DNA of 64,000 nucleotides from Arthrobacter oryzae (GTDB lineage Bacteria > Actinomycetota > Actinomycetes > Actinomycetales > Micrococcaceae). The stretch is taken from assembly GCF_003634095.1 (NCBI RefSeq), contig NZ_RBIR01000001.1, positions 496,001-560,000 on the forward strand, read 5' to 3'. The translations under genes and the position numbers were made by a program. Below the pieces are notes generated by a model, which was not told where the DNA came from, searched no databases, and worked only from the letters and a program-made list of their open reading frames with translations. Within the stretch, counting starts at the first letter, position 1; each line of letters starts with the position of its first letter. Shown piece by piece: positions 9,124-17,217 of the stretch.

Positions 9124-10062
9124 ATGACTGCCAGTGATTCCTTCATTCCGTCCCCGACCGTCAGCGCGTTCCATGTGGGCCCGCTGACAATCCATTTCTA
9201 TGCCCTCTGCATCATCGCCGGGATTGCGGTTGCTGTCTGGCTTGGGTCCCGTCGCTGGGCGGCCCGGGGCGGACACGCGGGACAGGTGTTGGACATCTGT
9301 CTGTGGGCTGTTCCCGCAGGAATTATCGGCGGACGGCTGTACCACGTCATCACCGACCCGGAGCTGTACTTCGTTCCCGGCAGGAACCCTTGGAACGCCT
9401 TCGCGATTTGGGACGGCGGCCTGGGTATCTGGGGCGCGATCGCCGTCGGGTGCCTCGGCGCGTGGATTGGTTGCCGCAGAGCAAACGTCTCGCTGGTTGC
9501 CTTCTTGGATGCGGTGGCTCCTGGCGTGCTCTTCGCCCAGGCCCTGGGCCGCTGGGGAAACTGGTTCAACAACGAACTCTACGGCGACCCGACCACGCTG
9601 CCGTGGAAACTTCAGATCCACCAGATGGACAACGCCACCGGGTCTGCGCTCACCGATGCTTCCGGCGCCCCGGCGGTGCTCGGCTATTTCCAGCCCACCT
9701 TCCTCTACGAATCCCTGTGGTGCGTGGCGGTCGGGTTTCTGGTCCTCTACCTGGACCGGCGTTTCAGCCTCGGAGCCGGGAGCGTCTTCGCTCTCTACGT
9801 CGCCGGTTACACCGCCGGGCGGTTTGCCTTTGAACTCATGCGCTCCGACTACGCCAACCTGATCCTGGGGCTCCGGGTCAACACCTGGGTCGCGGCACTG
9901 ATCTTCCTGGCCGGCGCGGCCGGATTTGTCACGTTGTTTCGACGCGGCCGCTCAGTTGCCGTCCCGGCTGCCGACGCCGACATCGACGCCGCCCTGCGGC
10001 CGCCGTCGCCCGGGCCGCGGCCGGAACCGGGCCTCGCCTCGAAGGAACACACCAATGCTTAG
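9124..10062 (+). CDS. lgt: Prolipoprotein diacylglyceryl transferase
   Basis: A 312-residue protein with seven membrane segments. It carries the Lgt hallmarks: H-F-Y-A-L-C near the start, G-G-R-L-Y-H-V in the second segment region, I-W-D-G-G-L-G-I-W-G-A with the catalytic-loop glycines, and the Lgt signature around G-R-W-G-N-W-F-N-N-E-L-Y-G (about residue 140). It transfers diacylglycerol from phosphatidylglycerol to the lipobox cysteine of prolipoproteins at the cytoplasmic membrane. Actinomycetes usually keep their main lgt beside trp genes, so this may be an extra copy. Its stop overlaps the start of the PBP gene by 8 bases, implying translational coupling. Confidence 0.93.
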   Translation: MTASDSFIPSPTVSAFHVGPLTIHFYALCIIAGIAVAVWLGSRRWAARGGHAGQVLDICLWAVPAGIIGGRLYHVITDPELYFVPGRNPWNAFAIWDGGLGIWGAIAVGCLGAWIGCRRANVSLVAFLDAVAPGVLFAQALGRWGNWFNNELYGDPTTLPWKLQIHQMDNATGSALTDASGAPAVLGYFQPTFLYESLWCVAVGFLVLYLDRRFSLGAGSVFALYVAGYTAGRFAFELMRSDYANLILGLRVNTWVAALIFLAGAAGFVTLFRRGRSVAVPAADADIDAALRPPSPGPRPEPGLASKEHTNA

Positions 10063-12163
10063 TAAGGACTCGCGCTGGGGGAGGATCCTTTCGTTCGTTG
10101 TTGCCGGCGCACTCTGCGGCGTTCTGGTCGCGGGACTATTCCTCCCGGCTACCGCCGTGGCAGGCACGGCGCTCAGCAATTCGATCGGCGTCTTTGACCG
10201 CTTGCCCGATGATCTGGATATGAACGCTCCGCCCGCGGCCTCGACCGTTCTCGCCAACGACGGGTCCGTGATCGCCACCTTCTACGCGGAAAACCGCGCA
10301 CCCGTGGCACTGGCCAAGATGTCCCCGTTCATCCGCGACGGGATCGTCTCCATCGAGGATGCCCGCTTCTACCAGCACGGCGGCATCGACGCCACGGGGA
10401 TCCTCCGGGCCCTCGTGGCGACGGCCCAGGGCGGACGCCAGGGGGCCTCTACCATCACGCAGCAGTACGTGAACAACATGATTATCGAATCCCTGGTGGC
10501 CCAGGGCAAAGGCGACGAGGTCAAGCTGGGCTACGCCAAGACGATCGGCGACAAGCTGCGGGAAATGAAACTCGCCATCGCCTTGGAGACGAAATACTCC
10601 AAGGACCAGATCCTGCAGGGCTACCTGAACATCGTCTATTTCGGCAATGGCGCCTACGGCATCAACGCCGCCGCCGAAGAGTATTTCAATGTCCCGGCGA
10701 GCGCACTGACGCTCCCCGAGGCCGCGGCCCTGGCCGGCGTCGTGAACAGTCCCGTCTACTACGACCCGCTCACCGAACCTGCCCATGTGGTGGCCCGCAG
10801 AAACGAAGTCCTGGACAAAATGCTCCAGCAAGGACGTATCACGGCGACTCAGCATGACGCCGCGGTGAAAGCGCCCATCGGCCTCAATGTCCATAGGAGC
10901 GCCCAGGGCTGTTTCGGCGCCACGACGGCACCGTATTTCTGTGACTATGTCCAGCGGTTGATCCTCAACGACCCGGCCTTTGGGGCGGACGAAGCGGCCC
11001 GCAAGAAGCTCCTGAATCTGGGCGGGCTCACCATCCGCACGACGCTGGACCCGAAACTTCAGAAAGTAGCGCAGGAGCAGGTTAGCGCCTCCATGTCCGC
11101 GGCCGATCCCCTGCAGCGCGGATCCTCGCTCGTCAGCGTCCAGCCCGGCACCGGCAAAGTGCTGACCATGGCTCAGAACACGGTCTACAACCCCGCCACG
11201 GCGCCGGGAAACTACACGGGAAACTTCGCCCTCCCGGAAAAGGACGCCAACGGACAGCCGCTTGACGGGGCAGGCGGATTCCAGATCGGGTCCACCATGA
11301 AGCCGTTCGTCTTCGCCGAATGGCTTAATTCGGGTAGATCCATGGGCACCGAGCTGGACGGGTCGGTCCGCCTCTACAAGCCGGACTTCCCCTGGCAGAA
11401 CTCCTGCGGCAGTACGACAGGCTCATATGATCCGGCGGCAGGTACCCACCTCCTGCCCAACGATGACCCCAACCATTACTTCCGGATGAGCGTCCTGCGG
11501 GGCCTGTACCAGTCGATCAACACCATCACGTTCCAGTCCGCTGCCCAGCTGGATTTCTGCAATATCCAGAAAATGGCCACGGCGGCCGGAGTCACGAACG
11601 GACACACAAACCAGCCCTACGACCTATCCAGCATCGCCAGCCTGATCGGGACCGAGGACGTCGCTCCACTGTCCATGGCCAACGCTTACGCCACATTCGC
11701 GGCCAAGGGAGTCCATTGCGACCCGATCGCGCTGGAGTCAGTCACCGGTCCGCACGGCCGGAACTATCCTGTGCCCGGCGCGGACTGCCGGCAAGCCATC
11801 TCCCCGGATGTCGCCGCCGGCGTCACGTACGCCCTGAAGAACGTGCTCACCAGAGGTTCCGGCTACAACATCCCGGTCAACAAGAGCTACGACATCTTCG
11901 CCAAAACCGGCACCACCGACGGAAACACCATGACCTGGACCGTCGGCGCCACCTCCGGCATCTCCACGGCTTCATGGTTTGGAAGCTACCAGGGCATTGG
12001 CCCACGCTGGATCAACCAGGACATCACGATCAACGGCAAGTACTATGCCGCCGTGGACGGCGCCGATATTGCCGGCGGCCAGTGGGCCCGCCTGATGAAT
12101 GCGGCCGCGCCAAAGTTCTCCACCGCACCCTTTGCCCGGCCGCCGTCCTCCATGCTGGGGTGA
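10055..12163 (+). CDS. Class A penicillin-binding protein (transglycosylase/transpeptidase)
   Basis: A 702-residue bifunctional PBP with one N-terminal membrane anchor. The glycosyltransferase domain shows E-D-A-R-F-Y-Q-H-G-G (Glu about 101) and G-A-S-T-I-T-Q-Q-Y. The transpeptidase domain has S-T-M-K-P (catalytic Ser about 413), S-I-N (about 488) and K-T-G-T-T (about 617), so both activities look intact. It polymerises and cross-links peptidoglycan outside the membrane. The ATG at 10055 is preceded by GAAGGAA and overlaps the lgt stop, so the two genes form a coupled operon. Longer in-frame starts further left lie inside lgt and are rejected. Confidence 0.93.
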   Translation: MLSKDSRWGRILSFVVAGALCGVLVAGLFLPATAVAGTALSNSIGVFDRLPDDLDMNAPPAASTVLANDGSVIATFYAENRAPVALAKMSPFIRDGIVSIEDARFYQHGGIDATGILRALVATAQGGRQGASTITQQYVNNMIIESLVAQGKGDEVKLGYAKTIGDKLREMKLAIALETKYSKDQILQGYLNIVYFGNGAYGINAAAEEYFNVPASALTLPEAAALAGVVNSPVYYDPLTEPAHVVARRNEVLDKMLQQGRITATQHDAAVKAPIGLNVHRSAQGCFGATTAPYFCDYVQRLILNDPAFGADEAARKKLLNLGGLTIRTTLDPKLQKVAQEQVSASMSAADPLQRGSSLVSVQPGTGKVLTMAQNTVYNPATAPGNYTGNFALPEKDANGQPLDGAGGFQIGSTMKPFVFAEWLNSGRSMGTELDGSVRLYKPDFPWQNSCGSTTGSYDPAAGTHLLPNDDPNHYFRMSVLRGLYQSINTITFQSAAQLDFCNIQKMATAAGVTNGHTNQPYDLSSIASLIGTEDVAPLSMANAYATFAAKGVHCDPIALESVTGPHGRNYPVPGADCRQAISPDVAAGVTYALKNVLTRGSGYNIPVNKSYDIFAKTGTTDGNTMTWTVGATSGISTASWFGSYQGIGPRWINQDITINGKYYAAVDGADIAGGQWARLMNAAAPKFSTAPFARPPSSMLG

Positions 12164-12214
12164 CGGCCCGCGAGAAGCAGCGTTAGCACGCCCCAAGCCG
12201 GTCAAGAGCCGGGC

Positions 12215-12595
12215 CTAGCTCCGGAAGGAGGATTCCAGCACGCGAAGCAGGGGAGCGGAGCCACCCTTGAGGTGGTCGACGGGTCGGCCACGGGCGAGAT
12301 CCTTGGACGGGGTGATCATCCAGACGGTGAAGTTGTTGTGCGGAATCTGCAATTCGATCGCACGCTGGAAAAGGTCTAAGACCGTCGGGTGCAGGTGGCC
12401 GCCGGCAAGGAACTGGAAACCCGGACAGAACGTGCGGTCGTCGATGAAGACGCGCACAAGCTGCTGCATCACCGGTTCCGGGTCATCCAGGAGCTCGGCG
12501 AGGCGCCGACGGACATGTTCCAGGGCGGGCAGCGTGAATTCCCGTCTGATCCCTTCCCACGTCTGATCAGGGATTGGTTGGCGGCTGGTTCGCAC
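12215..12595 (-). CDS. Hypothetical protein, last gene of umuDC cassette
   Basis: A 126-residue soluble protein starting with GTG at 12595. I do not recognise the family. It shows a helical N-terminal half (A-L-E-H-V-R-R-R-L-A-E-L-L) and a C-terminal end with L-A-R-G-R-P-V-D-H-L-K-G-G, a pattern that recurs in proteins found beside actinobacterial Y-family polymerases. It follows the DUF6504 gene by 6 bp, which makes co-transcription and SOS induction likely. It converges on the PBP gene. A role in DNA repair is inferred only from position. Confidence 0.6.
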   Translation of the reverse strand: MRTSRQPIPDQTWEGIRREFTLPALEHVRRRLAELLDDPEPVMQQLVRVFIDDRTFCPGFQFLAGGHLHPTVLDLFQRAIELQIPHNNFTVWMITPSKDLARGRPVDHLKGGSAPLLRVLESSFRS

Positions 12596-12601
12596 TGTCG
12601 C

Positions 12602-12922
12602 CTAACCGGCGTCGTTGATGTCGTCAAGGAGCCACCGGCCGCCGGACGGTTCACGGCGCAGCGTGAAGGTCCGCAGTGCGGAGCTGGAGCCGAGCCGGAC
12701 CTGGATCCGCCAATATTCAACGCCCACCGGGTCGCCGCTTTCTGCGGCAGACGCGCGTCGGCCGTCCCGTCCGGCGGTCCTTCCTAGCCAGTGCTGGGGC
12801 TCGGTCTCGGGATCGACGAGCCAGATCTTGCCATCATGGCGGACGGCGAGAGGTTTGCCTGCCGGGCCGGTGCGGACGTGCAGCTCGCGGGTCTGGATGG
12901 GGGCTTCGGGCGCAAGGGTCAT
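12602..12922 (-). CDS. DUF6504-like protein beside UmuC
   Basis: A 106-residue protein rich in beta structure. It carries V-R-H-D-G-K-I-W-L-V-D and E-Y-W-R-I-Q-V-R-L-G-S-S-S followed by L-R-T-F-T-L-R-R, the pattern I associate with DUF6504, a small family that in actinobacteria sits next to UmuC/ImuB-type polymerases. It lies 39 bp downstream of umuC and 6 bp upstream of the next gene on the same strand. It may act as an accessory factor in translesion synthesis, but no biochemical role is known to me. The family name is from memory and needs a profile search. Confidence 0.65.
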   Translation of the reverse strand: MTLAPEAPIQTRELHVRTGPAGKPLAVRHDGKIWLVDPETEPQHWLGRTAGRDGRRASAAESGDPVGVEYWRIQVRLGSSSALRTFTLRREPSGGRWLLDDINDAG

Positions 12923-12961
12923 GGGGTGGCGTTCTTTCGTGGTGCGGCGGTGGGTTGGTGT

Positions 12962-14260
12962 CTAGGCGGCTTTGACGAGGGGGAGTTCGTCCCAGTGGGT
13001 GGTGTAGCGGGGGGAGAGCATGTCCCGTTTCATGGTCCAGTCCGGTCCGCCGCGTATCCCGGCGTGGCCCAGGCCAATGGAGCCGCGCCCGTAGCGTCGG
13101 GTCACGTCTTCCAGGAGGGTGCCTATATGGCGCTCCTCGTGCGGGTTCTCGAACACGGCCAGGGGCGCCTGATTGCCGGTGGGCCGGAGATCGGTGACCA
13201 TGATTCCGGCCCTGGCGTACCTCACGCCCTCGTGGATGCGGGGGAGCAGGGCGTGGGCGGCCTTGGTGAGCACGACCGGGTCCGCGGTGGGGACCGGCAG
13301 GCGGACACAGGCGGACGGGTAGGAGGTCTCTTTCGGATTGAAGTGTGAGGTCCCGGCGAACGCGGTGAGGACTTTGGCCTGGAGTCCGTGTTTGGCCAGC
13401 CGCGCCGAGGCCTGCTGGCCGTAGACGCTCAGGACCTGCCGCATCGCGGCCGCGGTGGTGATGGGGTTGGCGAAGGAGCGGGAGAAGATGAGCTGGTCCC
13501 GCCCGATCCTTTCTTCCTCCATGGGGATGCACGGGGTGCCCTGCAGTTCCAGGACCGTGCGCATCATGACCACGGAGAAGCGGTCCCGGATCATGACAGG
13601 ATCGGCCCGGGACAACTCAAGGATCGAATGGATGCCCAGGACATTGAGCCGCCTGGTCAAGCGGGCGGCGACGCCCCAGATCTCGACCACGGACAGGCTG
13701 CCCATCAGGGCCTCCCGGGCGGCGGCGGGCACGGAGTCCCAGTGGCAGACGCCTTCGAAAGCCGGGTTGTTCTTGGCCCATTTGTTGGCCAGTTTCGCGA
13801 GGGTCTTGGTCCCGGCGATCCCGACGCAGACCGGTACCCCGACGTGGCGCCGCACGGCTGACTTCATGGTCCAGCCCAGGGCCAGGAGTTCGTCCGGGGC
13901 GCCCTTGACGCCGAGGAAGGCCTCGTCGATGCTGTAGACCTCAAGCCAGGCCGAGTACCGGCCCAGCAGTTCCATTACCCGGGCGCTGATGTCGCCATAG
14001 AGCTCGTAGTTGCTGGAGAGGGCAACGAGTCCCCATTCCTTGGCGCGCGGGGCGAGCTTGAACCAGGGCTCGCCCAGGGGGATGCCGAGGGCCTTGGCCT
14101 CGGGGCTGCGGGTGACGGCGCAGCCGTCGTTATTGGACAGGACAACCACGGGCCGGCCCTCCAGAGCCGGATCGAAGGCTCTCTCGGCCGAGGCGTAGAA
14201 GCAGTTCACGTCCACGTGCGCGATCTGCGGCATGCGCCGTATCGGGGCGGGCTTAGACAT
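12962..14260 (-). CDS. umuC: Y-family DNA polymerase, UmuC subunit
   Basis: A 432-residue Y-family polymerase. The palm shows the metal-binding A-H-V-D-V-N-C-F-Y-A-S-A-E near residue 14 and the catalytic Y-S-I-D-E-A-F-L at about residue 108. V-V-L-S-N-N-D-G-C-A follows the UmuC pattern rather than DinB. The C-terminal part has the little-finger and DUF4113-like end. With processed UmuD it forms an error-prone polymerase that copies past lesions. Nine base pairs separate it from umuD upstream, so they form one operon. Length is normal for UmuC. Confidence 0.93.
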   Translation of the reverse strand: MSKPAPIRRMPQIAHVDVNCFYASAERAFDPALEGRPVVVLSNNDGCAVTRSPEAKALGIPLGEPWFKLAPRAKEWGLVALSSNYELYGDISARVMELLGRYSAWLEVYSIDEAFLGVKGAPDELLALGWTMKSAVRRHVGVPVCVGIAGTKTLAKLANKWAKNNPAFEGVCHWDSVPAAAREALMGSLSVVEIWGVAARLTRRLNVLGIHSILELSRADPVMIRDRFSVVMMRTVLELQGTPCIPMEEERIGRDQLIFSRSFANPITTAAAMRQVLSVYGQQASARLAKHGLQAKVLTAFAGTSHFNPKETSYPSACVRLPVPTADPVVLTKAAHALLPRIHEGVRYARAGIMVTDLRPTGNQAPLAVFENPHEERHIGTLLEDVTRRYGRGSIGLGHAGIRGGPDWTMKRDMLSPRYTTHWDELPLVKAA

Positions 14261-14268
14261 GACCGGCC

Positions 14269-14700
14269 TCAGACATGGTGCAGGCAGCGGGTTGCGACGC
14301 CCCAGATGACCAGGTCCGAGACGGACGGAACCCGGATGTCCGGGTATGCCGGATTCTCCGCCTGCAGTACGACGCCGGTTCCCGTGACACGCAGCCGCTT
14401 GATGGTCAGTTCCCCGTCCAGGACGGCGATAACGACCGACCCGTCTTTGGGTTCCAGGGCCCGGTTCACGATGAGTTCGTCGCCGTCGCTGATGCCGGCG
14501 CCTTCCATCGAATCCCCGGACACGCGGACCACGTAGGTGCTGGTGATGTCCTTGATCAGGTGCTCGTTCAGATCGATCCGGCCGTCAAAGTAGTCCTGCG
14601 CCGGCGAGGGGTACCCGGCCGCGACGGGGACCGGGGAGATCAGCACCGACAGCAATGACATCCCCGCGTCTATCACGCGGGGCCCGACTAGAACGCCCAC
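14269..14700 (-). CDS. umuD: UmuD-like S24 autoprotease (polymerase V subunit)
   Basis: A 143-residue LexA/UmuD-type protein with a GTG start at 14700 and GAGGG 7 bases upstream. The self-cleavage site is visible as V-A-A-G-Y-P-S-P-A-Q-D-Y, the catalytic serine in S-G-D-S-M-E-G-A-G and the lysine in L-T-I-K-R-L. RecA-stimulated cleavage would yield UmuD' which joins UmuC. It is the first gene of the cassette, with a LexA-like box upstream at 14714-14729. No DNA-binding domain precedes the protease, which separates it from LexA itself. Confidence 0.92.
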   Translation of the reverse strand: MGVLVGPRVIDAGMSLLSVLISPVPVAAGYPSPAQDYFDGRIDLNEHLIKDITSTYVVRVSGDSMEGAGISDGDELIVNRALEPKDGSVVIAVLDGELTIKRLRVTGTGVVLQAENPAYPDIRVPSVSDLVIWGVATRCLHHV

Positions 14701-14713
14701 AACACACCCTCAT

Positions 14714-14729
14714 TAGAATATATGTTCGA
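14714..14729 (-). promoter_or_regulatory. LexA (SOS) box upstream of umuDC
   Basis: Read on the minus strand the site is TCGAACATATATTCTA, on the plus strand TAGAATATATGTTCGA. It matches the actinobacterial/Bacillus-type LexA operator core GAAC-4-GTTC with one mismatch in one half-site and keeps the flanking TCGA on the other. It lies 14 bases upstream of the umuD start, the expected position. Confidence 0.7.
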
Positions 14730-15150
14730 TACATTCAGTGTAGTGGTGCGGGCCGACAAAAGAACGATGCCAGCATATTGCATCCGCCGTTTTGTCGGTC
14801 AGAAGCCTGAGGCAGCTCCGTACGCGCCTGGGCCGAGGCGTGTCCCGGCCACGCGCAGGGGTTGAGTGTTGGGTCGAAGTCCTCCGGAGGCTGACCATTC
14901 GCGGCCCGAGCCGCTCCGGGCCCGCGGGATGATCCAGCCCGGGGGCCTGTGCCGGCACCCCCCCCAAATATGCGCGCCGACACAGCCGCTCATCGAGCGG
15001 AGCTCCCTTGGGATCTGCGACAAGAGTAGGTGACCCGTAAAGAATAAACAAGACGGTCATCCGGTTTCTGCCGGGGACCCGTCCGATGAGCAGTGAGATC
15101 GTGGCAATCAAGGCGATCACGGACCCAGCCTCGTGGGTCGTGCGAATCTG
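14730..15150. other. Intergenic region without a supported gene
   Basis: About 420 bases between umuD and the TetR gene. Open frames exist on the minus strand (for example 14713-15120), but they lack family features, and their composition looks like GC-rich shadow. A run of eight C residues occurs near 14960. No tRNA-like or riboswitch-like fold was recognised. Confidence 0.5.
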
Positions 15151-15807
15151 TCAGTGCGCCGGTAGGGCTGGGATTGCGGTGGAAATGAGTCGGGAGAGTG
15201 TCCGGGCGTCCTCGTGAAAATCCTCGTGCAGGATCCCGGGCAGTAAGATCTCCCACATTTCTTCGATGCGCTGCATGACGTCCGCGCGGCCGGTGAGCAC
15301 GCCGGAGACCAGCTGAACGCCGGTGAATGAGGCAACAAGGTATCGGGCGAATGCTCCGGCATCGACTGAGGGGCGAATCTGCAATTCGGTCTTGGCCCTC
15401 CCGGTCAGCTGTTCCATGACGGCGATCCAGTCCTCATAAGGGCCGCGTACTGGTGCGCCAAACGCCGTCGCCTCGAACGTCAAACGAATGCCTGCCCTGA
15501 CAACTGGCTCGTGGACCAGCTGGAGACCGAAAGCGCGGCACATGAGGATCATTGTCGTCAGGGCTGGCAGATCCTCGGCAACGATCCTCTCACCTTCGGC
15601 TGCAGCGATCCGGTGCTGTTCCTCGATGACCGCCCGTGCGAGATCTTCCTTGGACTGAAAGTGGAAATAGAGTGCGCCCTTGGTTACCCCGGCCGCCTCA
15701 GACACCTGGGTCAGGCTGGTACTGCCGTAGCCGTGCTCCTCAAAGACTGCAGCGGCACCGATAATGATTGCCCCGCGGGTGGCTTTCGCGCGATCCTGAA
15801 GGACCAT
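15151..15807 (-). CDS. TetR-family regulator, ArpA/ScbR (butyrolactone receptor)-like
   Basis: A 218-residue TetR-family protein. The N-terminal helix-turn-helix reads A-A-A-V-F-E-E-H-G-Y-G-S-T-S-L then A-A-G-V-T-K-G-A-L-Y-F-H-F-Q-S-K-E-D-L-A-R-A-V-I. The A-L-Y-F-H-F-x-S-K-E-x-L-A pattern together with E-E-Q-H is characteristic of the ArpA/ScbR branch, receptors for gamma-butyrolactone autoregulators in Streptomyces. It follows the P450 gene by 83 bp on the same strand and may control that operon. Whether it binds a butyrolactone is inference; TetR homologues of this branch also bind other ligands. No butyrolactone synthase (AfsA) gene is in the window. Confidence 0.8.
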   Translation of the reverse strand: MVLQDRAKATRGAIIIGAAAVFEEHGYGSTSLTQVSEAAGVTKGALYFHFQSKEDLARAVIEEQHRIAAAEGERIVAEDLPALTTMILMCRAFGLQLVHEPVVRAGIRLTFEATAFGAPVRGPYEDWIAVMEQLTGRAKTELQIRPSVDAGAFARYLVASFTGVQLVSGVLTGRADVMQRIEEMWEILLPGILHEDFHEDARTLSRLISTAIPALPAH

Positions 15808-15890
15808 TTATGAACCTCGACTCCTACGTGAAAACCCAACTATATTGCCTGCATCAGTGCGAGCCGTTTCACCGCAGCTGGTAGGGGTGC

Positions 15891-17126
15891 TTAGGCGCCG
15901 GCGATGCCGTCGATGTCGATCGGCAGGTGGGAGGGTCCGCGGAGGAACGGGCTGGGCCGGTAAGGAGGCGGGTCGGACACCAGCCGCGGATTCTCCAGCC
16001 TGGTGGCGAATGCGGTGAGGGCGATCTGCGCTTCCAGCCGGGCCAAAGGCGCCCCAAAACACAGATGGACGCCGCCACCAAAGCCGAGGTGTTGGTTATT
16101 CGGCCGATCCGGGATGAACAGATCCGGGTCAGCGACGTGGGCGGGGTCACGGTTGCCCGCGGCCAGGACCAGAGTGAGGGAGGCCCCGGCGGGGATGGTG
16201 GTCCCGGCGATGTCGATGTCGTCGAGGGCGGTGCGGAAGGGCACAAAATGCACGGGCGGCTCGTAGCGCAGCAACTCCTCCACCAGCGGGATGACAAGGT
16301 CCGGGTTGCTGCGCAGCCGTTGCAGCTCGGCCGGGTGGCGGAGCAAGGTCAGCGCGCCGTTGGAGATGAGGTTCACGGTGGTTTCATGGCCGGCAATGAG
16401 CAGGAGGAGCCCGGTGCTCACCAGCTGATCGTCCGGCATCCGGCCTTCCGGGCCGTCGTCGGCGGCCATCGCGGAGAGGAGGTCGTTTCCCGGCGCCCGC
16501 CGGTGGGCGTCAACCAGTTCTTCCATGAATGCCCGCAGTTCCCGGCCGGCTTCGGCCCTCTTTTCTTGCTGTGTTTCGGGATCAAGGCCGGGATCCGTGG
16601 ACTGCAGGGCGACGTCCACCCAGACCCGGAAACGCTGTTCGTCGCCCGGGGGCACGCCGAGCAGTTCGCAGATCACCGTGACGGGCAGCGGATACGCCAG
16701 GTCATCGACGACGTCGATCCGCCCGGGCGCCGTCATTTTGTCGATGAGGTCGGTGACAATGTCCGTCATCCTTGCCTCCATCCCGGCGACCCTGGCCGGC
16801 GTCGTGGGTGGTCCGAAATGCCGCATGGTCATCCGCCGAAACCTGTCGTGATCAGGGGGATCCATGCTGAGGAAGGTCGGTGACATGCCCGGGCCGCCCT
16901 CGCCGTCGCCGGTGGCGCCTGCAGCAGCGGCGGCCGGGTTCCGGTCGATGTCGGAGCTGACCCTGGGGTCATGCAGCAGGGCGGCGATTTCCGCGTAGGT
17001 GCTCACGAGGTAGCTTCCGTCCGCGAGCCGTGTCACCGGGGTCTTGCGGAGCTCGTCGTAAAAGGGGTAGGGGTTAGCCCGGTTGGAGTAGTCGAGGATC
17101 TGCTCCCATGTGCTGGGCTGGGTCAT
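15891..17126 (-). CDS. Cytochrome P450
   Basis: A 411-residue soluble bacterial P450. The I-helix oxygen-activation motif is A-G-H-E-T-T (about residue 245), the K-helix E-x-x-R is E-L-L-R, and the heme loop F-G-G-G-V-H-L-C-F-G places the thiolate ligand at Cys 356. The start at 17126 is chosen because AAGGAG lies 8 bases before this ATG; a longer in-frame ATG at 17168 sits inside a heptamer repeat. The gene directly upstream encodes a fused ferredoxin/ferredoxin reductase, which would supply its electrons. Substrate is unknown; the sequence resembles CYP105/CYP107-type hydroxylases in general pattern only. Confidence 0.93.
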   Translation of the reverse strand: MTQPSTWEQILDYSNRANPYPFYDELRKTPVTRLADGSYLVSTYAEIAALLHDPRVSSDIDRNPAAAAAGATGDGEGGPGMSPTFLSMDPPDHDRFRRMTMRHFGPPTTPARVAGMEARMTDIVTDLIDKMTAPGRIDVVDDLAYPLPVTVICELLGVPPGDEQRFRVWVDVALQSTDPGLDPETQQEKRAEAGRELRAFMEELVDAHRRAPGNDLLSAMAADDGPEGRMPDDQLVSTGLLLLIAGHETTVNLISNGALTLLRHPAELQRLRSNPDLVIPLVEELLRYEPPVHFVPFRTALDDIDIAGTTIPAGASLTLVLAAGNRDPAHVADPDLFIPDRPNNQHLGFGGGVHLCFGAPLARLEAQIALTAFATRLENPRLVSDPPPYRPSPFLRGPSHLPIDIDGIAGA

Positions 17127-17138
17127 GGTGAAGGCTCC

Positions 17139-17194
17139 TTGGGTCTTGGGTCTTGGGTCTTGGGTCATTGGGCCGGTGGGCCGGTGGGCCGGTG
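17139..17194. repeat. Two adjacent short tandem repeats at the P450 translation start
   Basis: Four perfect copies of the heptamer TTGGGTC (17139-17166) are followed, after ATTG, by three copies of the octamer GGCCGGTG (17171-17194). The heptamer array abuts the P450 ribosome site on the minus strand, and the upstream ATG at 17168 reads through it. Neither unit is a multiple of three, so copy-number change would alter the frame of the longer start. Confidence 0.85.
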
Positions 17195-17217
17195 GATGCC
17201 GGTCTCCGGGCGGCGCA

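Noticed and set aside
14713..15120. 135-codon minus-strand frame upstream of umuD
   Set aside because: Its first residues look hydrophobic, but the rest is arginine/proline-rich, it overlaps the LexA box, and no ribosome site was seen.
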